A stretch of 64,000 bases of DNA from Pseudomonas sp. PSB18. Lineage in GTDB: Bacteria; Pseudomonadota; Gammaproteobacteria; Pseudomonadales; Pseudomonadaceae. Under the pieces are notes generated by a model, which was given only the letters and a program-made list of their open reading frames with translations, had not been told where the DNA came from and did no database searches. This document shows, one piece after another, positions 38,173 to 47,646 of this stretch. The position numbers and the translations under genes were made by a program. The stretch covers positions 496,001-560,000 of the forward strand of contig NZ_NOIN01000003.1 in the NCBI RefSeq assembly GCF_014596565.1, written 5' to 3'. Position 1 is the first letter of the stretch; each line of letters starts with the position of its first letter.

Positions 38173-39777
38173 ATGCGCCATACCCTGGTTTTTTCTACAT
38201 TGCTGAGTACCGGCCTGCTGGCCGCGACATCCGTGGCTCAAGCCGCCGCTGGCGGTAGCCTGGTGTTCTGCTCCGAAGGCAGCCCCGCCGGCTTCGACAC
38301 GGCGCAGTACACCACCGCAACCGACAACGATGCCGCCGAGCCGTTGTATAACCGTCTGGCCGAGTTTGAAAAGGGCGCGACCAATGTCGTACCGGGCCTT
38401 GCGACGAGTTGGGATATTTCCGAAGACGGTTTGAAATACACCTTCCACCTGCGTGAAGGGGTGAAATTCCATAGCACCGACTACTTCACGCCGACCCGTG
38501 ATTTCAACGCCGATGACGTACTGTTCACCTTCAACCGCATGCTTGACCCGCAGCATCCCTTCCGCAAGGCCTACCCCACCGAATTCCCGTACTTCAACGG
38601 CATGAGCCTGAACAAGAACATCGCCAAGGTGGAGAAGACCGGCCCACTGACCGTGGTCATGACCCTCAACAGCGTCGATGCCGCGTTCATCCAGAACATC
38701 GCCATGAGCTTCGCTGCGATCCTGTCGGCCGAGTACGCCGACCAGTTGCTCAAGAGCGGCAAGCCGAGCGACATCAACCAGAAACCCATCGGCACCGGCC
38801 CGTTCGAGTTCAAGAGCTACCAGAAAGACTCCAACATCCGCTACGTCGCCAACCCCCAGTACTGGGCGCCGGAACGGGTCAAGCTGAAGAACCTGATCTT
38901 CTCGATCAACACCGACGCCTCGGTACGGGTTCAGAAGCTCAAGGCCAACGAATGCCAGGTCACCCTGCATCCGCGTCCGGCCGATGTACCCGCATTGAAG
39001 AACGATCCCAAGCTGCAGTTGATCGAAAAGCCTGGTTTCAACCTTGGCTACATCGCCTATAACACCCGCCACAAACCGTTCGACCAGGTTGAAGTGCGCC
39101 GTGCACTGGACATGGCGGTGAACAAGCAGGGCATCCTCAACGCGGTGTACCAGGGCGCAGGGCAACTGGCGGTCAACGCCATGCCGCCGACCCAGTGGTC
39201 CTACGACGACACGATCAAGGACGCCGCCTACAACCCGGAAAAAGCCAAGGAGCTGCTCAAGGCCGCCGGGGTCAAGGAAGGCACCGAAATCACCCTCTGG
39301 GCCATGCCCGTGCAACGCCCGTACAACCCCAACGCCAAGCTGATGGCCGAGATGCTCCAGGCCGACTGGGCGAAGATCGGCCTGAAGGTGAAAATCGTCA
39401 GCTACGAATGGGGCGAGTACATCAAGCGCACCAAGAACGGTGAGCACGATATCAGCCTGATCGGCTGGACCGGCGACAACGGTGACCCGGACAACTGGCT
39501 GGGCACGCTGTACAGCTGCGACGCCATCGGCGGCAACAACTACTCCATGTGGTGCGACCAGGATTACGACAAGCTGATCAAACAGGCCAAGGTCGTCACC
39601 GACCGCGACCAACGCACCGTGCTCTACAAACAGGCCCAGCAATTGCTCAAGCAGCAAGTGCCGATCACCCCTGTTGCCCACTCGACGGTCAACCAGCCGC
39701 TGAGTGCCAAAGTCGAAGGATTCAAGGTCAGCCCCTTCGGTCGCAACGTGTTCTCGGGCGTCAGCCTGACCCCATAA
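38173..39777 (+). CDS. DppA-like dipeptide-binding protein, copy 3
   Basis: A third tandem SBP_bac_5 paralogue of 534 residues. The signal peptide (about residues 1-26, ending SVAQAAA) is followed by LVFCSEGSPAGFDTAQYTTA, and the pocket motif GWTGDNGDPDNWLGTLYSCD is kept. AGGGAG precedes the ATG. It is closest in sequence to copy 2. It lies upstream of the OprD-family porin with about 170 bases between, a gap containing GCAAACG-type motifs. Confidence 0.93.
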   Translation: MRHTLVFSTLLSTGLLAATSVAQAAAGGSLVFCSEGSPAGFDTAQYTTATDNDAAEPLYNRLAEFEKGATNVVPGLATSWDISEDGLKYTFHLREGVKFHSTDYFTPTRDFNADDVLFTFNRMLDPQHPFRKAYPTEFPYFNGMSLNKNIAKVEKTGPLTVVMTLNSVDAAFIQNIAMSFAAILSAEYADQLLKSGKPSDINQKPIGTGPFEFKSYQKDSNIRYVANPQYWAPERVKLKNLIFSINTDASVRVQKLKANECQVTLHPRPADVPALKNDPKLQLIEKPGFNLGYIAYNTRHKPFDQVEVRRALDMAVNKQGILNAVYQGAGQLAVNAMPPTQWSYDDTIKDAAYNPEKAKELLKAAGVKEGTEITLWAMPVQRPYNPNAKLMAEMLQADWAKIGLKVKIVSYEWGEYIKRTKNGEHDISLIGWTGDNGDPDNWLGTLYSCDAIGGNNYSMWCDQDYDKLIKQAKVVTDRDQRTVLYKQAQQLLKQQVPITPVAHSTVNQPLSAKVEGFKVSPFGRNVFSGVSLTP

Positions 39778-39817
39778 CCGATTAGTCCTACAGCGAGGGC
39801 CCCTTTGGGGCCTTCAC

Positions 39818-39866
39818 GCAAACGTCTTGCCGTCATTCGCCGATCAGGCATCCTGCAAACGTTTGC
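39818..39866. promoter_or_regulatory. Paired GCAAACG motifs upstream of the porin gene
   Basis: A perfect 12-base palindrome GCAAACGTTTGC (39855-39866) follows an imperfect copy GCAAACGTCTTGC (39818-39830). A further GCAAACG lies upstream of DppA-like copy 2 (36066-36072). The arrangement looks like an operator for a dimeric repressor of the LacI or Xre type; no regulator gene is in the window. Confidence 0.45.
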
Positions 39867-39948
39867 GACCTGTAGCCAGTAGCAAAAAACCGATAGCCGT
39901 ATCACCAAAAAAGACCGGCATTAAAAGAAAGAAAAAGGAGCGTTACCC

Positions 39949-41364
39949 ATGAAATTGAGCAGCACCGCGTTACTGGCCCTGGCCATCAGCAGCGTCACCG
40001 CGACAGCCTACGCTGAGTCGCAAAGCCAAGCGGTTACCCCGGTGACCCTCAAGACCACCAGCGCACAAAGCGAAGCCAAGGGTTTTGTGGAAGGCCAATC
40101 GGTGACCGGTTCGACCCGTAACTGGTACGCCAACGAGCAATTCAAGCGCGGCACCAAGCTGACCTACCGCAAAGACGGTCAGCCTCGTGAAACCGACCGC
40201 CGCATCAACTGGCTGCAAGGCACCATCATCAAGTACAACTCGGGCTTCACTGAAGGCACCGTAGGCTTCAGTACCGAAGTGGCCGCCTACAACGCCATCG
40301 CCCTGGATCGTGACCGCAAGGACCTGGCGTCCAACAACGGCGGTGCGCCGACCACTCGTCCTGGCGCCGGTAACAACCGTACCCTGACCCATGAAGGCGG
40401 CGACGCCGTTGGCCAGTGGAGCAAGCTGGGCCTGGCCAACGTCAAGGCCCGCATCTCGAACACCACCCTGACCGCCGGTCGCCAGAATTTCAGCAGCCCG
40501 ATGGTCGACGTCATCGGTAACCGTGCCTTGCCCTCCAGCTTCCAGGGTGTGAGCCTGCATAGCGAAGAGTTCGAGAACCTGGGCTTCGACATCGCGACCT
40601 TCGACCGCAACTCGCCACGTACCGAAGAGAGCCAGCGCAAGTTCCGCTCCGAATACGGCGACACCAGCGTTGAAACCGATCACGTCAACACCGCAGGGAT
40701 CACCTACCAGCCGCTGGCTAGCCTGAAAACCAGCCTCTGGGCGACCCAGGCCGAAGACCTGTGGAATCAATACTATTTTGGCGCCACTCACGAACTGGGC
40801 GACAGTTCGGTGCTGGGCCTGACCACCGGCCTGAACTACTACAAGACCGTGGATTCGGGCAAAAGCAAGCTGGGCCAGATCGACAACGACACCTACTCCC
40901 TGTCGTTCGGCTTGACCCACCAGGCCCACAGCCTGACGTTCTCTTATCAGGAAGTGAACGGTAACGAGTACTTCGACTATTTGCATGAAACCAACGGCAT
41001 CTACCTGGCCAACTCCCTGCTGTCGGACTTCAACGGCCCGAACGAGAAATCCTTCCAGATCGCCTATGGCTTGAACATGGCCGAATACGGCGTGCCGGGC
41101 CTGAAGTTCAACATCTACCAGGCCCGCGGCTGGGGCATCGACGGTACTCACTACAACAGCACCGGCTATAGCGATGTGAAAGCCATGGACGGTGAGCACC
41201 ACTACGAATACGGCATCGGTGCATCCTATGCCGTCCAGAGCGGCCCGCTGAAAGCCACCGCGATCCGCGCGACCTACACCGCGCACCGCGCCAGTGAAAA
41301 CCAGGCAGACGGCAGCCTCAACGAGTTCCGCCTCGTCACCACCATTCCGTTCAACATTCTATAA
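39949..41364 (+). CDS. OprD-family outer-membrane porin (OpdP/OpdD-like)
   Basis: OprD-family 18-strand barrels are substrate-specific channels. The one next to the dpp genes in P. aeruginosa (OpdP/OpdD) admits glycine-glutamate and other dipeptides. The 471-residue protein has a signal peptide (about residues 1-23, ending ATAYAES) and the family start GFVEGQSVTGSTRNWYANEQ. It ends in a short barrel strand, TTIPFNIL. Tyrosine- and glycine-rich alternating strands run throughout. Its position between two DppA-like genes supports outer-membrane peptide uptake. A strong terminator follows. Confidence 0.92.
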   Translation: MKLSSTALLALAISSVTATAYAESQSQAVTPVTLKTTSAQSEAKGFVEGQSVTGSTRNWYANEQFKRGTKLTYRKDGQPRETDRRINWLQGTIIKYNSGFTEGTVGFSTEVAAYNAIALDRDRKDLASNNGGAPTTRPGAGNNRTLTHEGGDAVGQWSKLGLANVKARISNTTLTAGRQNFSSPMVDVIGNRALPSSFQGVSLHSEEFENLGFDIATFDRNSPRTEESQRKFRSEYGDTSVETDHVNTAGITYQPLASLKTSLWATQAEDLWNQYYFGATHELGDSSVLGLTTGLNYYKTVDSGKSKLGQIDNDTYSLSFGLTHQAHSLTFSYQEVNGNEYFDYLHETNGIYLANSLLSDFNGPNEKSFQIAYGLNMAEYGVPGLKFNIYQARGWGIDGTHYNSTGYSDVKAMDGEHHYEYGIGASYAVQSGPLKATAIRATYTAHRASENQADGSLNEFRLVTTIPFNIL

Positions 41365-41370
41365 ACCCTG

Positions 41371-41408
41371 CCCGGACGGTCGACTCACGAGGTCGGCCGT
41401 CCGGCTTT
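41371..41408 (+). terminator. Rho-independent terminator after the porin gene
   Basis: A stem CCGGACGG/CCGTCCGG with a second TCGAC-type stem inside is followed by CTTTT. It separates the porin from the fourth DppA-like gene, so read-through or a new promoter is needed for the rest of the locus. Confidence 0.8.
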
Positions 41409-41439
41409 TGCCGTTCAACCGATTGCAGAGGATATGACG

Positions 41440-43035
41440 ATGAACATGATCCCCCTACGCGCAGCCATCGCCGCTGCGTTGCTGAGTGTCGCCGTTGGCG
41501 CCACGGCCAAGCCCCTCGTGGTTTGTACAGAAGCCAGCCCGGAAGGCTTCGACATGGTCCAGTACACGACTGCAGTCACTGCCGACGCCGTGGCGGAAAC
41601 CATTTTCAATCGCCTGGCCGATTTCAAGCCCGGCACCACCGAAGTGATTCCGGCCCTGGCCGAATCCTGGGACATCAGCGACGATGGCCTGACGTACACG
41701 TTCCACCTGCGCAAAGGCGTCAAGTTCCACACCACCGAATACTTCAAGCCGACCCGCGACATGAACGCCGACGATGTGGTCTGGAGCTTCCAGCGTCAGC
41801 TGGACCCGAATCATCCATGGCACAAACTGTCGAGTGTGGGCTTCCCCTACTTTGAAAGCATGGGCTTCAAAGAACTGCTGAAAAGCGTCGAGAAAGTCGA
41901 CGAGCACACGGTCAAGTTCACCCTGACCCGCCGTGAAGCGCCGTTCCTGGCCGACATCGCCATGGCCTTCTCCTCGATCTACCCGGCCGAATACGCCGAC
42001 CAGTTGCTCAAGGCCAACAAGGCCGGCGACCTCAACAGCAAGCCGGTCGGCACCGGGCCGTTCATCTTCCAGCGCTACAACAAGGACGCCCAGGTTCGTT
42101 TCAAGGCCAACCCGGACTACTTCCGCGGCAAGCCGCCGGCCGATGCCTTGGTACTGGCCATCGCCACCGACAACAACGTGCGCCTGCAGAAGCTCAAGGC
42201 CAACGAGTGCCAGGTCGCGCTGTACCCCAAGCCCGACGACATCCCGAGCATCAAGAAAGACGCCAACCTGAAAGTCGATGAACTGGATGCCATGACCGTG
42301 TCCTACGTCGCCATGAACACCCAGCACAAATACATGAGCGATGTGCGGGTGCGCAAAGCCATCGACATCGCCTTCGACAAGGAAGCCTACGTCAACGCGC
42401 TGTTCGGCAAGGGCAACGCCACCGTGGCGGTCAACCCCTACCCTCCAACCCTGCTGGGCTTCAATCACGAGCTGAAGAATCCGCCCCGGGACCTGGACAA
42501 GGCCCGCCAACTGCTCAAGGAAGCCGGCGTGCCGGAAGGCACCGTGTTCACCCTGTTCACCCGCAACGGTGGCGGCCCGACCAACCCCAATCCGATGCTC
42601 GGCGCACAGATGATGCAGGCCGACCTGGCGAAGGTCGGGATCAAGGTCGACATCCGCGTCATGGAATGGGGCGAAATGCTCAAGCGTGCGAAAAACGGCG
42701 AGCACGACATGGTCTCCGCCGGATGGGCGGGCGATAACGGCGACCCGGATAACTTCCTGACGCCTATGCTCAGTTGCGAGGCGGCCAAGAACGGCGAAAA
42801 CTACGCCCGCTGGTGCAACGAGAAATTCCAGGCGCTGATCGATCAGGCCCGCGCCACAGTGAACCCCGAGGAGCGCACCAAGCTCTATGAACAGGCCCAG
42901 GTGATTTTCAACCAGGACCAACCGTGGATCAGCATGGCCCACACCCGGATGTTCACGGCAATGCGCAAGAACGTAGAGGGCTACTCCATTAGCCCGCTCA
43001 CCACCAACAACTTCGCCACCACCCAGGTGAAGTAG
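41440..43035 (+). CDS. dppA: DppA-like dipeptide-binding protein, copy 4
   Basis: A fourth SBP_bac_5 protein (531 residues), more diverged from copies 1-3 but directly upstream of dppBCDF, so probably the main binding protein of this system. The signal peptide (about residues 1-23, ending VGATAKP) is followed by LVVCTEASPEGFDMVQYTTA, with the pocket motif GWAGDNGDPDNFLTPMLSCE. I chose the second ATG, eight bases from GAGG. The ATG six bases earlier is only two bases from GAGG. A hairpin separates it from dppB. Confidence 0.93.
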   Translation: MNMIPLRAAIAAALLSVAVGATAKPLVVCTEASPEGFDMVQYTTAVTADAVAETIFNRLADFKPGTTEVIPALAESWDISDDGLTYTFHLRKGVKFHTTEYFKPTRDMNADDVVWSFQRQLDPNHPWHKLSSVGFPYFESMGFKELLKSVEKVDEHTVKFTLTRREAPFLADIAMAFSSIYPAEYADQLLKANKAGDLNSKPVGTGPFIFQRYNKDAQVRFKANPDYFRGKPPADALVLAIATDNNVRLQKLKANECQVALYPKPDDIPSIKKDANLKVDELDAMTVSYVAMNTQHKYMSDVRVRKAIDIAFDKEAYVNALFGKGNATVAVNPYPPTLLGFNHELKNPPRDLDKARQLLKEAGVPEGTVFTLFTRNGGGPTNPNPMLGAQMMQADLAKVGIKVDIRVMEWGEMLKRAKNGEHDMVSAGWAGDNGDPDNFLTPMLSCEAAKNGENYARWCNEKFQALIDQARATVNPEERTKLYEQAQVIFNQDQPWISMAHTRMFTAMRKNVEGYSISPLTTNNFATTQVK

Positions 43036-43045
43036 ATAAGAAAGC

Positions 43046-43078
43046 GTCCGGTATCCCCTGATCAAAGGGGTGCCGGAC
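43046..43078 (+). other. Intergenic hairpin between DppA copy 4 and dppB
   Basis: GTCCGGTATCCCC and GGGGTGCCGGAC form a long stem with one mismatch. It sits ten bases after the binding-protein stop and 32 bases before dppB. Such structures typically protect the upstream mRNA so that binding protein is made in excess over permease. Confidence 0.6.
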
Positions 43079-43110
43079 ATGCCTAACCGGCTGATGAGGT
43101 ACACCTGAAG

Positions 43111-44121
43111 ATGTTTAGTTTTATTGCCCGCCGACTGGGATTATTGATCCCCACGTTCTTCGGCATCACCTTGCTGACCTTCGCGTTGATTCGCATGATC
43201 CCCGGCGACCCCGTGGAAGTGATGATGGGCGAACGTCGGGTCGATCCCGAAATGCATGCTCAGGCAATGGAACGCCTTGGCCTCAATAAACCGCTGTACG
43301 CCCAGTACCTGGACTACATCGGCAAACTGGCCCACGGTGATCTCGGCGAATCGCTACGCACCCGCGAAAGCGTCTGGACCGAGTTCAGCTCCCTGTTTCC
43401 CGCGACCCTGGAATTGTCCATGGCCGCCCTGTTGTTCGCCGGAATCCTGGGCCTGCTGGCCGGGGTGATCGCGGCACTCAAGCGAGGGTCCCTGTTCGAC
43501 CATGGGGTAATGGGTATCTCCCTGGCGGGGTACTCGATGCCGATCTTCTGGTGGGGCCTGATCCTGATCATGTTCTTCTCGGTGTCCCTGGGCTGGACCC
43601 CGGTATCGGGACGCATCGACCTGCTCTACGACATCGAGCCGAAAACCGGCTTCATGCTGATCGACACCTTGCTCGCCGATGAACCGGGTGCGTTCCTCGA
43701 CGCGCTGCACCACCTGATCCTGCCGGCCATTGTGCTGGGCACCATTCCGCTGGCGGTGATCGCCCGCATGACCCGCTCCTCGATGCTCGAAGTGCTGCGC
43801 GAAGACTACATCCGCACTGCCCGGGCCAAAGGCCTGTCGCCGGCGCGCGTGGTGTTCGTCCACGGCCTGCGCAACGCGCTGATCCCGGTACTGACCGTGG
43901 TCGGCCTGCAGGTCGGCACACTGCTGGCCGGTGCGGTCCTGACCGAAACGATCTTCTCCTGGCCGGGCATCGGCAAGTGGCTGATCGAGGCCATTGGCGC
44001 CCGGGACTACCCCGTGGTGCAGAACGGCATCCTGTTAATCGCCTGCCTGGTGATTCTGGTCAACTTCGTCGTGGACATCCTCTACGGCTTTGCCAACCCA
44101 CGCATCCGTCACCAGCGCTGA
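43111..44121 (+). CDS. dppB: Dipeptide ABC transporter permease DppB
   Basis: DppB is the first inner-membrane subunit of the dipeptide importer. The 336-residue protein starts MFSFIARRLGLLIPTFFGIT and has six membrane helices. The ATPase-contacting EAA loop is VLREDYIRTARAKGLSPARV. It is followed 10 bases later by dppC. The whole dppBCDF run is tightly packed on the plus strand and depends on transcription from upstream of the fourth binding protein. Confidence 0.95.
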   Translation: MFSFIARRLGLLIPTFFGITLLTFALIRMIPGDPVEVMMGERRVDPEMHAQAMERLGLNKPLYAQYLDYIGKLAHGDLGESLRTRESVWTEFSSLFPATLELSMAALLFAGILGLLAGVIAALKRGSLFDHGVMGISLAGYSMPIFWWGLILIMFFSVSLGWTPVSGRIDLLYDIEPKTGFMLIDTLLADEPGAFLDALHHLILPAIVLGTIPLAVIARMTRSSMLEVLREDYIRTARAKGLSPARVVFVHGLRNALIPVLTVVGLQVGTLLAGAVLTETIFSWPGIGKWLIEAIGARDYPVVQNGILLIACLVILVNFVVDILYGFANPRIRHQR

Positions 44122-44131
44122 GATCAAATCC

Positions 44132-45043
44132 ATGAGTACTCCAACTCCTTCGGTAGCAGTCGATCAAAGCCTGCTGTACCCGTCCCCGTACAAAGAATTC
44201 TGGCAGGCGTTTTCCCGTAACAAGGGCGCCGTGGCTGGGCTGATGTTCATGATCCTGGTGGTGTTCTGCGCGATCTTCGCCCCCTGGGTCGCCCCCCATG
44301 ATCCGAGCGAGCAGTACCGCGACTTCCTGCTGACGCCGCCGGCCTGGCTTGAAGGCGGGCAGATCCAGTTCCTGCTGGGCACCGACGAACTGGGCCGCGA
44401 TTTGCTGTCCCGGCTGATCCAGGGTTCGCGCCTGTCGCTGCTGATCGGCTTGTCGTCGGTGGTGATGTCGCTGATCCCGGGCATCCTGCTGGGCCTGTTC
44501 GCCGGGTTCTTCCCGCGCATCCTTGGCCCGACCATCATGCGCCTGATGGACATCATGCTGGCCCTGCCTTCGCTGCTGCTGGCCGTGGCGATCGTCGCCA
44601 TCCTCGGCCCAGGCCTGATCAACACCGTGATCGCCATCGCCATCGTATCGCTGCCGTCCTACGTGCGCCTGACCCGCGCCGCCGTCATGGGCGAACTGAA
44701 CCGCGACTACGTGACCGCCGCCCGTCTGGCCGGTGCCGGCCTGCCGCGCCTGATGTTCATCACCGTGCTGCCCAATTGCATGGCACCGCTGATCGTGCAG
44801 GCGACCCTGAGCTTTTCCTCGGCCATCCTCGACGCCGCCGCCCTGGGCTTCCTCGGCCTGGGCGTGCAACCGCCGACGCCGGAGTGGGGCACCATGCTGG
44901 CCTCGGCCCGGGACTACATCGAACGCGCCTGGTGGGTCGTGAGCCTGCCCGGTTTGACCATTTTGCTCAGCGTGCTGGCAATCAACCTGATGGGCGACGG
45001 CCTGCGCGATGCGCTGGACCCGAAACTCAAGAATGCCGCCTGA
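44132..45043 (+). CDS. dppC: Dipeptide ABC transporter permease DppC
   Basis: DppC is the second membrane subunit, 303 residues. A cytoplasmic N-terminus leads to the OppC-type segment [14 protein letters not shown], followed by six helices, the [19 protein letters not shown] signature and an EAA loop ([18 protein letters not shown]). The ATG at 44132 was chosen over a longer frame that begins inside dppB. It is followed ten bases later by dppD. Confidence 0.95.
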   Translation: MSTPTPSVAVDQSLLYPSPYKEFWQAFSRNKGAVAGLMFMILVVFCAIFAPWVAPHDPSEQYRDFLLTPPAWLEGGQIQFLLGTDELGRDLLSRLIQGSRLSLLIGLSSVVMSLIPGILLGLFAGFFPRILGPTIMRLMDIMLALPSLLLAVAIVAILGPGLINTVIAIAIVSLPSYVRLTRAAVMGELNRDYVTAARLAGAGLPRLMFITVLPNCMAPLIVQATLSFSSAILDAAALGFLGLGVQPPTPEWGTMLASARDYIERAWWVVSLPGLTILLSVLAINLMGDGLRDALDPKLKNAA

Positions 45044-45053
45044 GGAGATTCCC

Positions 45054-46022
45054 ATGTCACTGCTAGAAATCAAGAATCTCAACGTCCGCTTCGGCGACGC
45101 CAACGCCGTTCCGGTGGTCGATGGCCTGGACCTGAGCGTGGAAAAAGGCGAAGTACTGGCCATCGTTGGCGAATCGGGCTCGGGTAAATCCGTGACCATG
45201 ATGGCGCTGATGGGCCTGATCGAGCACCCCGGCATCGTCACCGCCGATGCCCTGAACTTCGACGGCAAGAACATGCTCAAGCTGAGCGCCCGCCAACGCC
45301 GGCAGATCGTCGGCAAGGACCTGGCAATGGTGTTCCAGGACCCGATGACCGCGCTCAACCCCAGCTACACCGTGGGTTTCCAGATCGAAGAAGTGCTGCG
45401 CCTGCATTTGAAGATGTCCGGCAAGGCCGCCCGCAAGCGCGCCATCGAACTGCTGGAAAAAGTCGAGATCCCGGGCGCCGCGAGCCGCATGGACGCCTAC
45501 CCCCATCAACTGTCCGGCGGCATGAGCCAGCGCGTGGCGATTGCCATGGCCATTGCCGGCGAGCCGAAGCTGCTGATCGCCGACGAACCGACCACCGCCC
45601 TGGACGTGACCATCCAGGCGCAGATCATGGACCTGCTTCTGGCCCTGCAAAAAGAGCAGGAAATGGGCCTGGTGTTGATCACCCACGACCTCGCCGTGGT
45701 GGCCGAAACCGCCCAGCGCGTCTGCGTGATGTACGCCGGTCAAGCCGTGGAAGTGGGCAAGGTGCCGGAACTGTTCGACATTCCGGCCCACCCGTACAGC
45801 GAAGCGTTGCTGGCGGCGATTCCAGAGCACAGCATGGGCGCCGAGCGCCTGGCGACGTTGCCGGGCATCGTTCCCGGTCGCTATGACCGCCCGCAAGGCT
45901 GCCTGCTGTCGCCACGCTGCCCCTACGTGCAGGACAACTGCCGTCAACAGCGCCCTGCCCTCGATCCGAAAACCAACAGCCTCGCCCGTTGCTTCTACCC
46001 GCTGAATCAGGAGGTGGCGTGA
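45054..46022 (+). CDS. dppD: Dipeptide ABC transporter ATPase DppD
   Basis: DppD is one of the two ATPases of the importer. The 322-residue protein has Walker [12 protein letters not shown], the signature [16 protein letters not shown] and Walker [15 protein letters not shown]-terminal oligopeptide-transporter extension has paired cysteines ([15 protein letters not shown]), the [4Fe-4S]-type motif found in OppD/DppD. Its stop overlaps the dppF start (TGATG). Confidence 0.95.
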   Translation: MSLLEIKNLNVRFGDANAVPVVDGLDLSVEKGEVLAIVGESGSGKSVTMMALMGLIEHPGIVTADALNFDGKNMLKLSARQRRQIVGKDLAMVFQDPMTALNPSYTVGFQIEEVLRLHLKMSGKAARKRAIELLEKVEIPGAASRMDAYPHQLSGGMSQRVAIAMAIAGEPKLLIADEPTTALDVTIQAQIMDLLLALQKEQEMGLVLITHDLAVVAETAQRVCVMYAGQAVEVGKVPELFDIPAHPYSEALLAAIPEHSMGAERLATLPGIVPGRYDRPQGCLLSPRCPYVQDNCRQQRPALDPKTNSLARCFYPLNQEVA

Positions 46023-47002
46023 TGGCCGTCGTACTTACCGCCCGTGACCTGACCCGTCATTACGAAGTGTCCCGTGGCATGTTCAAGGGCCATGCCACCG
46101 TGCGCGCCCTCAATGGCGTGTCGTTCGAACTCGAGGCCGGCAAGACCCTGGCCGTGGTGGGTGAATCCGGTTGCGGCAAATCCACCCTCGCCCGGGCCCT
46201 GACCTTGATCGAAGAGCCGTCCTCCGGCTCCTTGAAGATTGCCGGGCAGGAAGTGGCCGGCGCCAACAAGGCCGAACGCAAGCAGTTGCGCAAAGACGTG
46301 CAGATGGTGTTCCAGAGCCCTTACGCCTCCCTCAACCCGCGGCAGAAGATCGGCGATCAATTGGCCGAACCGCTGCTGATCAACACCAACCTGTCGGCCA
46401 CCGAGCGGCGGGAGAAGGTTCAGGCGATGATGAAGCAGGTGGGCTTGCGCCCCGAGCATTATCAGCGCTATCCGCACATGTTCTCCGGCGGCCAGCGCCA
46501 GCGCATCGCCCTGGCCCGTGCCATGATGCTGCAACCCAAGGTGCTGGTGGCGGACGAACCGACGTCGGCGCTGGACGTGTCGATCCAGGCCCAGGTGCTG
46601 AACCTGTTCATGGATCTGCAGCAGGAGTTCAACACCGCCTACGTGTTCATTTCCCACAACCTGGCGGTGGTGCAACACGTCGCCGACGATGTGATGGTGA
46701 TGTACCTCGGCCGCCCGGTAGAGATGGGGCCCAACGAGTCGATCTACAGCCGCCCGTTGCATCCGTACACCCAGGCGCTGCTGTCGGCCACCCCGACCAT
46801 CCACCCGGACCCGAACAAGCCGAAGATCAAGATCGTCGGCGAGCTGCCCAACCCGCTCAACCCACCGTCCGGCTGCGCCTTCCACAAGCGTTGTCCGTAT
46901 GCCACCGAGCGTTGCAAGACCGAAGAACCGGCCCTGCGTCCTCTGGATAATCGCTTGGTAGCGTGTCACTACGCCGAGCAATTCCTCGACGGCGCGGCGT
47001 AA
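46022..47002 (+). CDS. dppF: Dipeptide ABC transporter ATPase DppF
   Basis: DppF is the second ATPase, 326 residues, with Walker A GESGCGKSTLA, signature FSGGQRQRIALARAMM and Walker B VLVADEPTSALDVS. It ends in the oligopeptide-transporter extension with CAFHKRCPYATERC. The ATG overlaps the dppD stop by one base, so the pair is translationally coupled. It is the last gene of the locus and is followed by a REP hairpin. Confidence 0.95.
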   Translation: MAVVLTARDLTRHYEVSRGMFKGHATVRALNGVSFELEAGKTLAVVGESGCGKSTLARALTLIEEPSSGSLKIAGQEVAGANKAERKQLRKDVQMVFQSPYASLNPRQKIGDQLAEPLLINTNLSATERREKVQAMMKQVGLRPEHYQRYPHMFSGGQRQRIALARAMMLQPKVLVADEPTSALDVSIQAQVLNLFMDLQQEFNTAYVFISHNLAVVQHVADDVMVMYLGRPVEMGPNESIYSRPLHPYTQALLSATPTIHPDPNKPKIKIVGELPNPLNPPSGCAFHKRCPYATERCKTEEPALRPLDNRLVACHYAEQFLDGAA

Positions 47003-47014
47003 CACCAGCCGAAC

Positions 47015-47046
47015 CTGTGGCGAGGGAGCTTGCCCCCTCGCCACAG
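47015..47046. repeat. REP-like palindrome after dppF
   Basis: CTGTGGCGAGGG and its inverted copy flank AGCTTGCC. It lies between converging transcripts and probably ends the dpp mRNA. Confidence 0.75.
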
Positions 47047-47069
47047 TCTTCTACTTGTCGTTCTGGAGG

Positions 47070-47318
47070 CTACGTCTGGCTGTCGCCTTCGTCGCCCTCA
47101 TCCCCATCGTCGGTGTCGGGCTGGTCTATCGTCGAGTCGTCATCGTCCTGATCCCCCGGTTGTGTTTCGGCCGCAGCAAACATCATTGCCCCGTGCCCCC
47201 CTTGCCCGCTCGAGGCATGTTGCTCGTGGTCGACGCACTCGGCCCATACAGCACTGGCCCCCAGGGACAACATCACCAACACCTTCAGCAACAACATCAC
47301 GCGTAGAAACCTATTCAT
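47070..47318 (-). CDS. Small secreted acidic protein, function unknown
   Basis: I do not recognise this family. The 82-residue frame begins with a clear signal peptide (MNRFLRVMLLLKVLVMLSLG, cut after about residue 26 in SAVWAEC). It ends in a strongly acidic tail of Asp, Glu and Ser from about residue 57 onward, with a His/Gly/Met-rich middle (HEQHASSGQGGHGAMM). A good GGAGAGAGG site precedes the ATG. The His/Met residues and acidic tail suggest metal binding, but that is inference. It is isolated between dppF and prfC. Confidence 0.7.
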   Translation of the reverse strand: MNRFLRVMLLLKVLVMLSLGASAVWAECVDHEQHASSGQGGHGAMMFAAAETQPGDQDDDDSTIDQPDTDDGDEGDEGDSQT

Positions 47319-47595
47319 AGCCGATTCCTCTCTCCTGAATAAAGCCGGGACCCCACGGCGTTCAGGAAATCTAGTCCCGAACAGGCTGGCTCGTAAGACT
47401 AGGACGCAGAACCGAGGACAGAATGCCGCTTGGGGACAGACCACTTTCGAATAGCGTCTATTCCGAACGGCTATGACCTGTGGGAGCGAGCCTGCTCGCG
47501 ATAGCGACCTGTCAGCCAAGATCAATGCCGAACGGGGCGCCGCCATCGCGAGCAAGCTCGGCTCCCACAGGGGCAGCGCCGTAACGAGGAGGTAT
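47319..47595. other. Gap between the small secreted protein gene and prfC terminator
   Basis: No gene is supported here. It holds the small gene's upstream sequence and the REP pair at 47479-47571; nothing else was recognised. Confidence 0.5.
47479..47571. repeat. REP pair (GTGGGAGC type, inverted)
   Basis: CTGTGGGAGCGAGCCTGCTC and an inverted copy with a GAGCAAGCTCGGCTCCCACAG end are about 45 bases apart. Confidence 0.75.
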
Positions 47596-47628
47596 AAAAA
47601 AGCCCCGCGGCTTTCGCAACGGGGCTTT
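47596..47628 (-). terminator. Rho-independent terminator of prfC
   Basis: On the minus strand AAAGCCCCG and CGGGGCTTT enclose a 12-base loop and are followed by a run of T, 19 bases past the prfC stop. Confidence 0.88.
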
Positions 47629-47646
47629 GATCTTGCGGCTCAGCGC

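Noticed and set aside
41455..43104. 549-codon minus-strand frame opposite DppA copy 4
   Set aside because: Antisense shadow of a clear binding-protein gene.
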